A stretch of 64,000 nucleotides of DNA, taken from contig NZ_FWXS01000001.1 in NCBI RefSeq assembly GCF_900176425.1, forward strand, positions 496,001 through 560,000, written 5' to 3'. The position numbers were made by a program, and so were the translations under genes. This document shows positions 1 to 7,547 of this stretch, in pieces; the stretch's first letter is position 1, and each line of letters begins with the position of its first letter. Below the pieces are notes generated by a model. That model was given only the letters and a program-made list of their open reading frames with translations. It was not told the DNA's origin and ran no database searches. The DNA comes from Moheibacter sediminis (GTDB taxonomy: Bacteria; Bacteroidota; Bacteroidia; Flavobacteriales; Weeksellaceae).

Positions 1-240
1 TTGATGAAAAAAATGCGCCAATCTAAAGGACTGTCCATTTTTCTCGATGCGGTCAATGTGGCATCTGTTGCAATCATAGTCGCTATTTGTCTTACAATGG
101 GCAAAGAAACTATTACTGATTGGCGGACGATATTAATTGCAATGATAAGTGCGATCGTAGTTTTCAAATTCAAAAAAATAAATAGTGCCTTTGTGGTTAT
201 TGGAGGAGCATTATTAGGGTATTTATTTAATCTTATCTAA
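1..240 (+). CDS. chrA: ChrA-like chromate transporter, C-terminal end (partial)
   Basis: The reading frame is open from the first base of the window, so the gene starts upstream and only about 79 residues are seen. They form two to three hydrophobic segments with the order 'FLDAVNVAS', a charged turn with 'DWRT', a KFKKIN basic loop and a final glycine-rich helix. This matches the end of CHR-family chromate/anion transporters, which export or exchange chromate at the inner membrane. The next gene starts 43 bases downstream on the same strand, so it may be the first visible gene of the metal-resistance operon. The assignment rests on a short tail only; another multi-helix transporter cannot be fully excluded. 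Confidence 0.65.
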   Translation: MMKKMRQSKGLSIFLDAVNVASVAIIVAICLTMGKETITDWRTILIAMISAIVVFKFKKINSAFVVIGGALLGYLFNLI

Positions 241-283
241 AGTTATCTTAAACAAAATATTTAAACAATAAAAATCAGACAAA

Positions 284-1057
284 ATGAAAATAGCATTATT
301 CAGTGATATTCACGCCAATTTACCTGCATTAGAAGCATTTTTTGAAGATGTTGAAAAAAGAAAACCAGACAGTATTTATTGTTTGGGCGATTTGGTGGGC
401 TATAATATTTGGCCAAACGAAGTGGTAAACGAAATCCGTAAAAGGAGAATACCAACCATTGCCGGAAATTACGATTTTGGCATTGGCAGAATGAGCAACG
501 AATGCGGTTGTGCCTACAAAACAGACAGTGAAAAAGATAACGGAAATATTTCTATTTCATTCACAAATTCTTTGATGAAAGATGAAGAAAGAGCGTATTT
601 GCGTACACTTCCAGCCCATATCAAAGTAGAATTTCAACTGAATGAAGATAAATTGAATTTGCTTTTGGTACACGGAAGTCCGAGAAAAATAAACGAATAT
701 CTTTTTGAAGACCGTGAGGAAAAAAGTATGCTTCGCATTATGGAGCAAGCCGATGCAGACATTATGTGCTTCGGACACACACACAAACCTTATCACAGAG
801 TTTTAAATTCGGGTATTGACGGTCAAAATCATTTCAGACACGCCATTAATATCGGTTCGGTTGGTAAACCGAAGGACAGCGATGTAAGAGGCGGTTATGT
901 AATGCTTACGATTAATGAAAACAGTTCTGTGTTGGATAAAGATAGTATCAGTGTAGAATTTATACGCTTTGATTATGATATTGAAAGGGCTGCAAAAGCA
1001 GTTGAAGAAAGCATTTTACCAAACGAATACGCAGAAAATTTAAGAAGAGGTTACTAA
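284..1057 (+). CDS. Calcineurin-like metallophosphoesterase
   Basis: This 257-residue protein has the metallophosphoesterase metal ligands in order: D8-x-H10 near the start, G35-D36 ('CLGDLVGY'), 'AGNYD' at 61-64, 'LLVHGSPR' and 'CFGHTHKPY'. The usual GNHD motif reads GNYD here, as in some YfcE/MJ0936-like members, so metal-site chemistry may be altered. Family members are phosphodiesterases or phosphatases; the substrate cannot be read from sequence. It sits 16 bases before the H-protein gene, which is 2 bases before the arsenite pump, so the three are almost certainly one transcript. That suggests a role in metalloid stress, which is inference. Confidence 0.85.
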   Translation: MKIALFSDIHANLPALEAFFEDVEKRKPDSIYCLGDLVGYNIWPNEVVNEIRKRRIPTIAGNYDFGIGRMSNECGCAYKTDSEKDNGNISISFTNSLMKDEERAYLRTLPAHIKVEFQLNEDKLNLLLVHGSPRKINEYLFEDREEKSMLRIMEQADADIMCFGHTHKPYHRVLNSGIDGQNHFRHAINIGSVGKPKDSDVRGGYVMLTINENSSVLDKDSISVEFIRFDYDIERAAKAVEESILPNEYAENLRRGY

Positions 1058-1073
1058 TCTAAAATTTATAAAA

Positions 1074-1451
1074 ATGGAATTTCCAACCGATAGAAAGTAT
1101 TCAAAAGAACATACCTGGATAAGCATACAGGACAACACAGGTACAATAGGCATTACAGAATTTGCGCAAAGTGAATTGGGCGAAATCGTATATGCGGATT
1201 TACCAAACGTTGGATATAGTTTTCAGCAGGACGAAGTATTCGGCTCTGTTGAAGCAGTTAAAACGGTCAGTGATTTATTTATGCCTGTATCGGGTAAAAT
1301 CACTGAAACGAACGAACTACTTTTGAAAGCACCCACACTCATAAACGACAATCCTTATAAAGACGGTTGGATGATAAAAATTGAAATAAAAGACATTACA
1401 GAATTAGAAGACTTATTGACATCAAACCAATATAAAGAACTTACAAATTAG
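1074..1451 (+). CDS. gcvH: Glycine cleavage H-protein-like lipoyl carrier in an arsenic operon
   Basis: At 125 residues this is the usual H-protein length. It carries the lipoylation motif '[12 protein letters not shown]' with the modifiable lysine at K63, and the family end '[12 protein letters not shown]'. In glycine cleavage the lipoyl arm shuttles the aminomethyl group between P, T and L proteins, none of which is encoded in this window. Two bases separate it from the ACR3 gene and 16 from the phosphoesterase. A dedicated lipoyl protein beside an arsenite pump is notable because arsenite binds dithiols such as dihydrolipoyl groups. A protective, decoy or sensing role would be inference. 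Confidence 0.88.
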   Translation: MEFPTDRKYSKEHTWISIQDNTGTIGITEFAQSELGEIVYADLPNVGYSFQQDEVFGSVEAVKTVSDLFMPVSGKITETNELLLKAPTLINDNPYKDGWMIKIEIKDITELEDLLTSNQYKELTN

Positions 1452-1453
1452 CC

Positions 1454-2494
1454 ATGCAACCAAAATTAAAATTCTTAGACAGATACCTTACTTTATGGAT
1501 ATTCCTTGCAATGGCAATTGGCGTGGGTTTGGGTCATTTCTTTCCCAAAATCTCTAATGTTACCAACAGCTTATCTGTTGGCACTACCAATATTCCATTG
1601 GCAATAGGATTGATATTGATGATGTATCCACCCTTGGCAAAGGTTGATTATTCCTTATTGCCCAAAGCATTTAGAGATAAAAAAGTAATTGGCATATCCT
1701 TATTGCTCAATTGGGTAATCGGCACGGTATTGATGTTTGGATTAGCGGTTTTGTTTTTACGTAACGAACCCGATTACATGACAGGCTTAATTCTTATCGG
1801 TTTGGCAAGATGTATTGCCATGGTCATCGTTTGGAGTGACTTAGCTAAAGCAAACAGAGAATATACAGCTATGTTAGTTGCATTAAACAGCATCTTCCAG
1901 ATATTTACTTACAGCTTTTTAGTTTGGTTATTCATCAACGTATTACCTGCAAAATTAGGATTAGCCAATTTCAATGTAAGCGTATCCATGAAAGATGTTA
2001 CCGAAAGCGTATTGATATATTTGGGTATTCCATTCCTGGCAGGTTTTTTAAGCCGTTACTTCCTTATAAAATCAAAAGGTATAGAATGGTATAACCGAAA
2101 ATTCGTCCCCGCAATATCGCCAATTACCTTATACGCTTTATTGTTTACGATAGTATTAATGTTCAGCTTGAAAGGCGATAAAATACTGGAATTACCAATG
2201 GATGTAGTAAAAGTAGCCATACCGCTAATCATCTATTTTGTGTTGATGTTTTTCGTGAGCTTCTTTATCAATAAATCTCTTAAAGTTCCTTACGACAAAA
2301 ACGCATCCATCGCATTTACAGCCACAGGAAACAATTTTGAATTGGCAATAGCCGTAGCAATATCGATTTTCGGCATTCATTCGCCACAGGCATTTGTAGG
2401 TGTTATCGGCCCACTGGTAGAAGTTCCTGTACTCATATTATTGGTAAGGGCAAGTTTATGGCTAAAGGAGAAATATTATAGTAAAAAAGACTGA
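1454..2494 (+). CDS. arsB: ACR3-family arsenite efflux pump
   Basis: This 346-residue protein has about ten membrane segments and belongs to the ACR3 (BASS superfamily) arsenite exporters, not the ArsB superfamily proper. The essential membrane cysteine is C120 in '[13 protein letters not shown]', and the conserved '[16 protein letters not shown]' with its glutamate is near residue 282. It exports As(III) from the cytoplasm using the proton gradient. It is the last gene of the ChrA/phosphoesterase/H-protein run. Its stop codon lies inside a bidirectional terminator shared with nhaA. No ArsR or ArsC is adjacent in the window; a regulator may lie upstream. Confidence 0.93.
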   Translation: MQPKLKFLDRYLTLWIFLAMAIGVGLGHFFPKISNVTNSLSVGTTNIPLAIGLILMMYPPLAKVDYSLLPKAFRDKKVIGISLLLNWVIGTVLMFGLAVLFLRNEPDYMTGLILIGLARCIAMVIVWSDLAKANREYTAMLVALNSIFQIFTYSFLVWLFINVLPAKLGLANFNVSVSMKDVTESVLIYLGIPFLAGFLSRYFLIKSKGIEWYNRKFVPAISPITLYALLFTIVLMFSLKGDKILELPMDVVKVAIPLIIYFVLMFFVSFFINKSLKVPYDKNASIAFTATGNNFELAIAVAISIFGIHSPQAFVGVIGPLVEVPVLILLVRASLWLKEKYYSKKD

Positions 2495-2511
2495 ATTTAA
2501 ATTTCAGTCTT
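2487..2511. terminator. Bidirectional terminator between arsB and nhaA
   Basis: A perfect 9-bp stem (2487-2495 with 2503-2511) closes a 7-base TTTAAAT loop. An A run lies left of it and T-rich sequence to the right, so it can stop transcripts from both converging genes. It overlaps both stop codons. Confidence 0.8.
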
Positions 2512-3684
2512 CTTACCCTTTCTTCTACTGGATAAATTCAAAATCACATATCCTAAGATACCCGCAATGAGTGATGTTATTAAAACAGATAGCTTGGCCT
2601 CTTCAATGAAAACCTGATTGTCAAATGAAAGCATAGATATAAATATGGACATTGTAAAACCTATTCCAGCTAATAATCCTAAGCCAATAATGTGAATAAG
2701 GTTACTGTTTGCAGGAAGTTGACCTATCCCTAATTTAGAACATATCAAAGAGGTTGCAACAATGCCAATGGGCTTACCAAAAATTAATCCCAGTGAAATA
2801 CCTAAACCTAACGGGGAAGTCAGTCCTTCTATCATTTCCTGATGAATTGTAATATTTGTATTAGCGAATGCAAAAATGGGAATAATCAGAAAATTTACCG
2901 GTTTTACAAGTGCATGTTCTAGTTTCTCTAACGGAGATTCAACTTCTGTATCATTGGTTGGCAAGGTCATAGCTACCAGTACACCTGCTATAGTGGCATG
3001 AATGCCAGAATGATGCACAAAATACCATACAAAAACTCCTGGTATTAGATATAGATAGGGATTTTTAACATTAAAACGGTTCATCAAAATCAGTACTAGC
3101 ATTCCAATTCCGGCATAGCCTAGATAGCCTAACTCAATTCCGGATGAATAGAAAATTGCAATGACTAAAATGGCAATCAAGTCATCCACAATCGCTAAAG
3201 CCGCTAAAAATATTTTTAAACTGGTTGGTACTCTTTTGTCTAACAGCGAAATTACGGCCAATGCAAAAGCAATATCCGTAGCCATAGGAATACCCCAGCC
3301 GGAAGCTGTTTCACTACCGGAATTAAAACTTACATAAATCAATGCGGGTACTACTGCTCCACCGATAGCAGCAAGGATAGGCAAAATAGCTTTCTTGGGA
3401 GAAGAGAGTTCTCCTTCAACAATTTCTCTTTTAATTTCCAGACCTACCAACAGAAAAAAGATTGCCATCAATCCGTCGTTGATCCACATACTTACGGAAT
3501 AATTGAGGTGTATGGCTTCATTTTCATACCCCAGCTTTGTGTCCAATAAATTTTGTAGCGGAGCGGCCATTGATGTATTTGCCACTATCATTGAAATCAC
3601 TACGCATAAAAAAAGGAGGAAACCTCCAAAATTACTTGATTCAACAAAGTCTTTGAAAATCTTTAGATTGATTTTTTTCGGCAT
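2497..3684 (-). CDS. nhaA: Na+/H+ antiporter NhaA
   Basis: This 395-residue protein has about twelve membrane helices and the NhaA hallmarks: 'FLLVGLEIKREIVEGEL' in the first third, 'ATDIAFALAVISLL', the twin aspartates in 'LAIVDDLIAILVIAIF' that bind and move sodium, and the late 'GIGFTMSIFI' helix. It exchanges internal Na+ for external H+ at the inner membrane, giving salt and alkaline-pH tolerance. It converges on arsB with the stop codons 3 bases apart. A 25-base dyad upstream of the start suggests regulation by an ArsR-type repressor. It is probably cargo of the mobile element, as it lies between arsenic genes and the transfer region. Confidence 0.95.
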   Translation of the reverse strand: MPKKINLKIFKDFVESSNFGGFLLFLCVVISMIVANTSMAAPLQNLLDTKLGYENEAIHLNYSVSMWINDGLMAIFFLLVGLEIKREIVEGELSSPKKAILPILAAIGGAVVPALIYVSFNSGSETASGWGIPMATDIAFALAVISLLDKRVPTSLKIFLAALAIVDDLIAILVIAIFYSSGIELGYLGYAGIGMLVLILMNRFNVKNPYLYLIPGVFVWYFVHHSGIHATIAGVLVAMTLPTNDTEVESPLEKLEHALVKPVNFLIIPIFAFANTNITIHQEMIEGLTSPLGLGISLGLIFGKPIGIVATSLICSKLGIGQLPANSNLIHIIGLGLLAGIGFTMSIFISMLSFDNQVFIEEAKLSVLITSLIAGILGYVILNLSSRRKGKKTEI

Positions 3685-3706
3685 ATTTATCTGTAAAAAT
3701 TAAATA

Positions 3707-3731
3707 TCGCAATATACGAATAATGTTGCGA
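3707..3731 (-). promoter_or_regulatory. ArsR-like dyad upstream of nhaA
   Basis: TCGCAA at 3707-3712 and TTGCGA at 3726-3731 form a perfect inverted repeat with a 13-base AT-rich spacer. It sits 23-47 bases before the nhaA start. Size and composition resemble ArsR/SmtB-type operators; the regulator is not identified. Confidence 0.45.
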
Positions 3732-3842
3732 ATGAGCTAGCAAAAGGGATAATTACTGCTTAAATTACAGAATAAGTTTTTTCCCATTATGAAGAATATG
3801 GCTGAAATAAAACTTATTAATAAGTTAGTAGAAGGAATTACT

Positions 3843-4304
3843 TTATTCACTATGAAAATCATTATTAAAATATTCCTGCGCGATTTTTGCTACTCCCACA
3901 CTAAAATATCTTCCGCCATTGATAACAACTTCAATGGCTTTCTTGAAATCGTCTGTATCGCTACCAATGAGCAAATAACTAGAAAAACCAATTTCAAAAA
4001 GAGGTTTTACGACTTTTTCAGCATCAATATCACTATGAGCAATAAGCTTTATGGTTGGATATTCTGTCCTTAATTCTTGAACCTGTGCCAGCACATTCTT
4101 GTCGTAAAAATCAAGGTCAATAATACAAACATAGGGAAGTTCATTCAATGAAAACAATTGTGATAGTCCATCTTTAATGCTTTCCGAACGAAATAAGACT
4201 TCAGTTCCTGAAGCAATGAAATCATTGCAAATCAAATCTAAAATTGGGCTTTTATCATTGATAAAGGCGAGGGTGATTTTTTGTTGTGTTGTACCAGATT
4301 CCAT
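3843..4304 (-). CDS. Stand-alone, atypical response-regulator receiver domain
   Basis: I chose the internal ATG at 4304, giving 153 residues, because upstream codons run into a repeat element. The protein has a receiver fold: an acidic 'AFINDKSP' start, the phospho-acceptor candidate in 'CIIDLDFYD', a serine in 'LIAHSD', and 'GFSSYLLIGSD' where the invariant lysine of 'YLLK' should be, here isoleucine. The alpha-5 region 'AIEVVINGGRYFS' resembles NarL-type regulators, but the LuxR-type DNA-binding half is absent. It may be a truncated regulator or a phosphate-independent partner protein. No histidine kinase is adjacent. Confidence 0.6.
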   Translation of the reverse strand: MESGTTQQKITLAFINDKSPILDLICNDFIASGTEVLFRSESIKDGLSQLFSLNELPYVCIIDLDFYDKNVLAQVQELRTEYPTIKLIAHSDIDAEKVVKPLFEIGFSSYLLIGSDTDDFKKAIEVVINGGRYFSVGVAKIAQEYFNNDFHSE

Positions 4305-4365
4305 AATATTGTCAGATTTTGAGTTAATGGAGTTTCCTGCACAAAAAGAAAGCGCAGGCAACTAC

Positions 4366-4490
4366 ACTTACCGCACATTGAGGTACTGGTATACCCGACA
4401 ACGAATAAGCGAGCGCCCACGCCTATGGCATGAGCGTTCTTCCTTATTGTCCCGTTGTCTAAAAATTACCAGTTTTCAATGTGGGACTTA
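4366..4490. repeat. MITE-like or attC-like imperfect palindrome flanked by ACTTA direct repeats
   Basis: A long imperfect inverted repeat runs from 4371 to 4485. Left end CCGCACATTGAGGTACTGGTA pairs with right end TACCAGTTTTCAATGTGGG. Further inside, GACAACG pairs with CGTTGTC, AATAAG with CTTATT, and GCC with GGC around a TAT apex near 4424. Five-base ACTTA copies at 4366-4370 and 4486-4490 flank it like a target-site duplication. There is no internal gene. It accounts for most of the 307-base gap between the receiver gene and yoaK-like gene. Confidence 0.55.
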
Positions 4491-4584
4491 AAGCAAAAAC
4501 ACTTTAAGTATTTCTATATTTAATAAAGCAAATGTACGAATGTTACAGATTATATACAATTATGAACAAAGGGCAACAGCAATT

Positions 4585-4598
4585 TTGTAAATTTACAA
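4585..4598 (+). promoter_or_regulatory. 14-bp palindrome at the yoaK-like promoter
   Basis: TTGTAAATTTACAA is a perfect palindrome ending 13 bases before the ATG at 4612. It contains TAAATTTA, one base from the TAnnTTTG -7 element, so it may be an operator over the promoter or a leader hairpin. Confidence 0.4.
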
Positions 4599-4611
4599 CA
4601 AAAGGAAGCAA

Positions 4612-5349
4612 ATGTTTAGACATAAAGGCAAAGGTCGTACTTATACACACAACCTAAAATTAGCCTCAATATTATCCGGTGTAGCAGGTGTCGTAAACAT
4701 TACCGGTGTTTTAGAATTACATACGCTAACTACTAATGTAACAGGTCATTTTGCTTTTTTTTCTGAGGAACTTGTTTTAAGAAATTACAGAATGGCTTTT
4801 GCATATTTATTTTACATTTTGTTTTTTCTGTTTGGAGCGTTTGTTTCAAGTCTTATTATGGAGTGGGTTTCAAAATACAAACCACAAACACCTTATATTA
4901 TACCCATATTCCTTGAAATAATCATATTATTGGCGGTGAGTTTTTCAGCATTTTTACTACCGAATGAATATGCCAGGTTTTCAATTCTATTATCGTCAGC
5001 TCTACTTTTTTCTATGGGATTACAGAATGCATTGGTAACAAGGGTATCCCAATCGGTGGTAAGAACTACCCACCTGACGGGTTTGTTCACGGATCTGGGA
5101 ATAGAACTGTCACAGCTGTTCTTTTACAGAGATCGGCCAGAACGGATACAGTTGAATAAAAGTATATTCTTAAAGCTGGCAATCATCTGTTGTTTCTTTT
5201 TGGGTTGTATAATAGGTGGCTTTACTTATTCATATCTTGAATTAAGAACTCTTTTGCTTCCGGTAGGATTGTTATTTTTCGCTTTATGGTATGACCGGTT
5301 ATTGTTTCGGTACTATTATCTGAAAAGAAAGTTCAGAAACCATCATTGA
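4612..5349 (+). CDS. YoaK-family (DUF1275) membrane protein
   Basis: This 245-residue protein has six predicted membrane segments and DUF1275/YoaK features: 'LSGVAGVVNITGVLELHTLTTNVTGH' at the start (compare 'gyvDa.....f...mTGN'), and 'SMGLQNALVTRVSQSVVRTTHLTGLFTDLGIELSQ' in the middle. The family is widespread and its transport role is not established. The last 17 bases overlap the convergent HTH gene at 5333, so the two genes share their 3' ends. It lies between metal cargo and the transfer region and is probably cargo of the element. Confidence 0.8.
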   Translation: MFRHKGKGRTYTHNLKLASILSGVAGVVNITGVLELHTLTTNVTGHFAFFSEELVLRNYRMAFAYLFYILFFLFGAFVSSLIMEWVSKYKPQTPYIIPIFLEIIILLAVSFSAFLLPNEYARFSILLSSALLFSMGLQNALVTRVSQSVVRTTHLTGLFTDLGIELSQLFFYRDRPERIQLNKSIFLKLAIICCFFLGCIIGGFTYSYLELRTLLLPVGLLFFALWYDRLLFRYYYLKRKFRNHH

Positions 5350-5644
5350 CCGTATTTTTCCCGGTATAGTTCTCTTCCAGTATCCTTACCAGATCTGTTT
5401 CCTTATAAATTATCTTACCTCCAATTTGTATAAATGGCAGGATATTATCATCACGATATTGCTGTAAAGTCCGTTTGCTGATATGTAACAGCTTGCAAAT
5501 ATCTTCGCCCGAAAGATATATCTCTCCGTTCATTACGGGACGGTAGTTTTTCAGTATTTCTTCGATACAGTTTCTCAACTGCATTATCATTTCCTGATGG
5601 ACGACGATTTCATCAGCTTCATTCGTCAGTAAATTCATTGTCAT
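5333..5644 (-). CDS. Small HTH (excisionase/MerR-like) DNA-binding protein
   Basis: This 103-residue protein has a C-terminal winged-helix HTH of the DUF6-like/excisionase type found in Bacteroidota conjugative elements: 'LSGEDICKLLHISKRTLQQYRDDNILPFIQIGGKIIYKETDLVRILEE'. The N-terminal third is a short helix. It overlaps the end of the upstream HTH gene by 26 bases, so the pair is translated together. Proteins of this type act in excision control or operon regulation in CTnDOT-like elements (Xis2c/Xis2d style); the exact target is not known. A second such pair is at 50856-51515. Confidence 0.8.
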   Translation of the reverse strand: MTMNLLTNEADEIVVHQEMIMQLRNCIEEILKNYRPVMNGEIYLSGEDICKLLHISKRTLQQYRDDNILPFIQIGGKIIYKETDLVRILEENYTGKNTVNDGF

Positions 5645-5930
5645 TTGTATTATACGGCAGTCCGGCTTCGAGTAAAGCCTGTACGTCCGAGCGTTTGTAA
5701 TAATTCTTGCGGTTCAGTTTGGAATAAGGCAATAAGCCTTTGTCCTTGTAGGTCTGCAAAGTCCGTTTGGTAATGTTCATCATCAAACACACTTCCTGGT
5801 TATCGAGCCATTGCTCTTCTTTGAAAATCGGGGTGTATTTCCTTACAGCATTTTCGGTCATTTCCAAAAGTTCCCTTAGCTCATTTTTCATTCCGTCCAA
5901 TGCGGATTTTTGTATTGCGATAACTTCCAT
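5619..5930 (-). CDS. Small HTH (excisionase/MerR-like) DNA-binding protein
   Basis: This 103-residue paralogue-like partner of the downstream gene has the HTH stretch 'LDNQEVCLMMNITKRTLQTYKDKGLLPYSKLNRKNYYKRSDVQALLE'. Its N-terminal 'VIAIQKSALDGMKNELRELLE' is a helix likely used for dimer contacts. It is the first gene of a two-gene operon. The 10-base-period GGC repeat array at 6004-6033 starts 74 bases upstream of its ATG. A role as element regulator or recombination directionality factor is inferred from family and place. Confidence 0.8.
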   Translation of the reverse strand: MEVIAIQKSALDGMKNELRELLEMTENAVRKYTPIFKEEQWLDNQEVCLMMNITKRTLQTYKDKGLLPYSKLNRKNYYKRSDVQALLEAGLPYNTNDNEFTDE

Positions 5931-6003
5931 TTTTTGCTCATTTTTTCTGTGGAAGTCGAAGATATTAAGGGGTGTTACAGGGTTGGAAAATGTAGTATTG
6001 ATT

Positions 6004-6033
6004 GGCGTTGAAAGGTAGTGTTTGGCGTTTTAC
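6004..6033 (-). promoter_or_regulatory. GGC repeat array a (10-base period), upstream of HTH pair
   Basis: GGC at 6004, GGT at 6014 and GGC at 6024 on the + strand give three units of consensus GGCRNTNNNN with an exact 10-base step. The driven gene is on the opposite strand, 74 bases away. It is one member of the dispersed family described in the findings. Confidence 0.65.
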
Positions 6034-6049
6034 GTTTGCTACAAACGAA

Positions 6050-6080
6050 AAATCGGATAACCTTTTGGGCTATCCGATTT
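6050..6080 (-). terminator. Terminator at the end of the transfer operon
   Basis: AAATCGGATA (6050-6059) pairs perfectly with TATCCGATTT (6071-6080), with CC and GG also facing inside. It follows the last gene of the right-to-left operon (6105) by 25 bases, and the A run on the + strand supplies the U tract. Confidence 0.7.
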
Positions 6081-6104
6081 ATTCAAAATATTGTTAGAAA
6101 AAAG

Positions 6105-6392
6105 TCAGTGTTGAGCAGGTTGCTCTGTCTTTACTTCCTGTTTTTCCTTATCCTTTTTCATTTGGCTGTAAGTCCATATACAGACAATACCGACAACAAT
6201 TAAAGCATAGGCAATCCATTTGCCGATACGTTCTATAAAACGGGTAAATACAGATGCTTCAAAACTCGAAAATCCCTCTGCACCCATACCATTACGCCTG
6301 TAAAATTTCCTGCGGTTTATCCAATAAATAAGCACTATCGCAATAACGATAACAATAATACCAAACACCAATTGAGCCGTAACTGTATCCAT
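6105..6392 (-). CDS. Small two-helix membrane protein of the transfer region
   Basis: This 95-residue protein has one membrane helix at residues 7-26, a basic loop 'INRRKFYRRNGMGAEGFSSFEASVFTRFIERIGKW', a second helix at about 60-76 and a charged Lys/Glu tail. I do not recognise a named family, although similar proteins are common in this place in Bacteroidota conjugative elements and are often mis-called transporter permeases. A terminator-like hairpin at 6460-6485 separates it from traQ, so it may have its own promoter or be expressed by read-through. Confidence 0.65.
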   Translation of the reverse strand: MDTVTAQLVFGIIVIVIAIVLIYWINRRKFYRRNGMGAEGFSSFEASVFTRFIERIGKWIAYALIVVGIVCIWTYSQMKKDKEKQEVKTEQPAQH

Positions 6393-6459
6393 ACCCGTTA
6401 AGATTATAATTCAAGTAAATTTAAACAAAAAACAACGTACACCGAAAGCTGAAAAGCAA

Positions 6460-6485
6460 AAAACCGACCTGTAACAGTCGGTTTT
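6460..6485 (-). terminator. Terminator after traQ
   Basis: AAAACCGAC (6460-6468) pairs with GTCGGTTTT (6477-6485) around an 8-base loop, extended by GC/AAAA on both sides. It lies 18 bases past the traQ stop on the minus strand, with a T tract in that direction. Confidence 0.75.
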
Positions 6486-6503
6486 GCTTTTATATAAGTA
6501 GCA

Positions 6504-6953
6504 TTAATCACTACTGTTGAACTGAAAGCTCAACTGCTTTTCGTTACCGAAGTTATCCGAAATCCAAACCTCAAAGGATTGTGATACGGTAGATGACGAA
6601 GTGTAATACAACCGGAACTGCTCCGTTGGCAACGAATACAAATCGTTTGGCAAATACGGTGGTTCGTCATAATACCGCAATGTGCCTTGACCGTCAAATT
6701 GGAAGTAGCGGAGAAAATATTGCGTGTTGCTGTAATTGCCTGTTCGCTGTATGGTAATCCGTATCTCTACGGTCTGCCCACTGGCAACATCTTTGGGTAC
6801 AGGCATTACTTTGACCTCAAAAGGGAAATCGTTCTGTATTTCGAGTTCATCGTCTTTGCTACAAGATACCAACGTAACCGAAGCTGTGAGGATTGCCAAG
6901 AGTACATATATTGAGCTTAATCCTATCCTGAATTTATTGAATATTGCTATCAT
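6504..6953 (-). CDS. traQ: Conjugal transfer protein TraQ (DUF3872)
   Basis: This 149-residue protein starts with a membrane/signal segment ending in a lipobox-like 'LTASVTLVSC', so it is probably a lipoprotein with Cys near residue 31. The mature part 'DFPFEVKVMPVPKDVASGQTVEIRITIQRTGNYSNTQYFLRYFQFDGQG' matches DUF3872, the TraQ family of CTnDOT-like transfer operons. A role in mating-pair assembly at the cell envelope is known only in outline. It is the last tra gene, 12 bases after traO, followed by a terminator. Confidence 0.88.
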   Translation of the reverse strand: MIAIFNKFRIGLSSIYVLLAILTASVTLVSCSKDDELEIQNDFPFEVKVMPVPKDVASGQTVEIRITIQRTGNYSNTQYFLRYFQFDGQGTLRYYDEPPYLPNDLYSLPTEQFRLYYTSSSTVSQSFEVWISDNFGNEKQLSFQFNSSD

Positions 6954-6965
6954 TGTTTTTACGTT

Positions 6966-7526
6966 TTAAAAATTAAACCTTAATCCCACGCCTGCGGACG
7001 GTCGGAACTGTTCCAAGTCTGTACCCCACAAAACCTTTGTACGCCCTTGCAGGACTAACACAAAACGGTCGGACAGGTACGTTTCAAATGTGAGCCGTCC
7101 ACCAGCTCCGTAGATAAAATTATCCTCGCTCAAAATTTTTGCTCCATCATACAACATTGCTTCGCCACGGTTGATACTTTCGTAACCGACTACACCTGTT
7201 ATTCCGAAGTTCAGCGTGATGTTCTTACGGGCATCGCCCAAGAGGAAGAAGCTGTAACCGCCCTCTGCGGTATAAGTTTCCTGCGGTATGCGGAGGTCTT
7301 TATAATCGTGGTATTGATGAGTGTATTCCAACGCCCAAAGCTGATAGTTACCATTTTTGCCGTTTACGGTCATTGCTACATTGATATAATAATCGTTACC
7401 GATTTTATCATCGGACAGCACACCCGTACTCACTTCCAATCCTTTCTGTTTAGGTAACATTCTTTGTGCCTGTGTGACCGTGATGGCCATAAAGATGAGC
7501 ATCACGGTATAGATATACTTTTTCAT
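6966..7526 (-). CDS. traO: Conjugal transfer protein TraO
   Basis: This 186-residue protein has a signal peptide (MKKYIYTVMLIFMAITVTQA) and a predicted beta-rich mature part with aromatic ends, closing on 'PSAGVGLRFNF', the style of a small outer-membrane beta barrel. 'GLEVSTGVLSDD' and 'YTAEGGYSFFLLGDARKNITLNFGITGVVGYESINRGE' match the TraO family of Bacteroides transfer operons. It sits between traN (21 bases upstream) and traQ. It is likely the outer-membrane component of the mating channel; that is family-based inference. Confidence 0.9.
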   Translation of the reverse strand: MKKYIYTVMLIFMAITVTQAQRMLPKQKGLEVSTGVLSDDKIGNDYYINVAMTVNGKNGNYQLWALEYTHQYHDYKDLRIPQETYTAEGGYSFFLLGDARKNITLNFGITGVVGYESINRGEAMLYDGAKILSEDNFIYGAGGRLTFETYLSDRFVLVLQGRTKVLWGTDLEQFRPSAGVGLRFNF

Positions 7527-7547
7527 ATTATTTACTTTAAAAGGTTA

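Noticed and set aside
4371-4485. Calling this repeat a true integron attC site
   Set aside because: The R' core GTTRRRY is not present and no integron integrase or cassette array is seen.
4177-4491. + strand 104-codon frame through the palindromic element
   Set aside because: It is antisense to the receiver gene and its end is made of the repeat arms; no recognisable protein.
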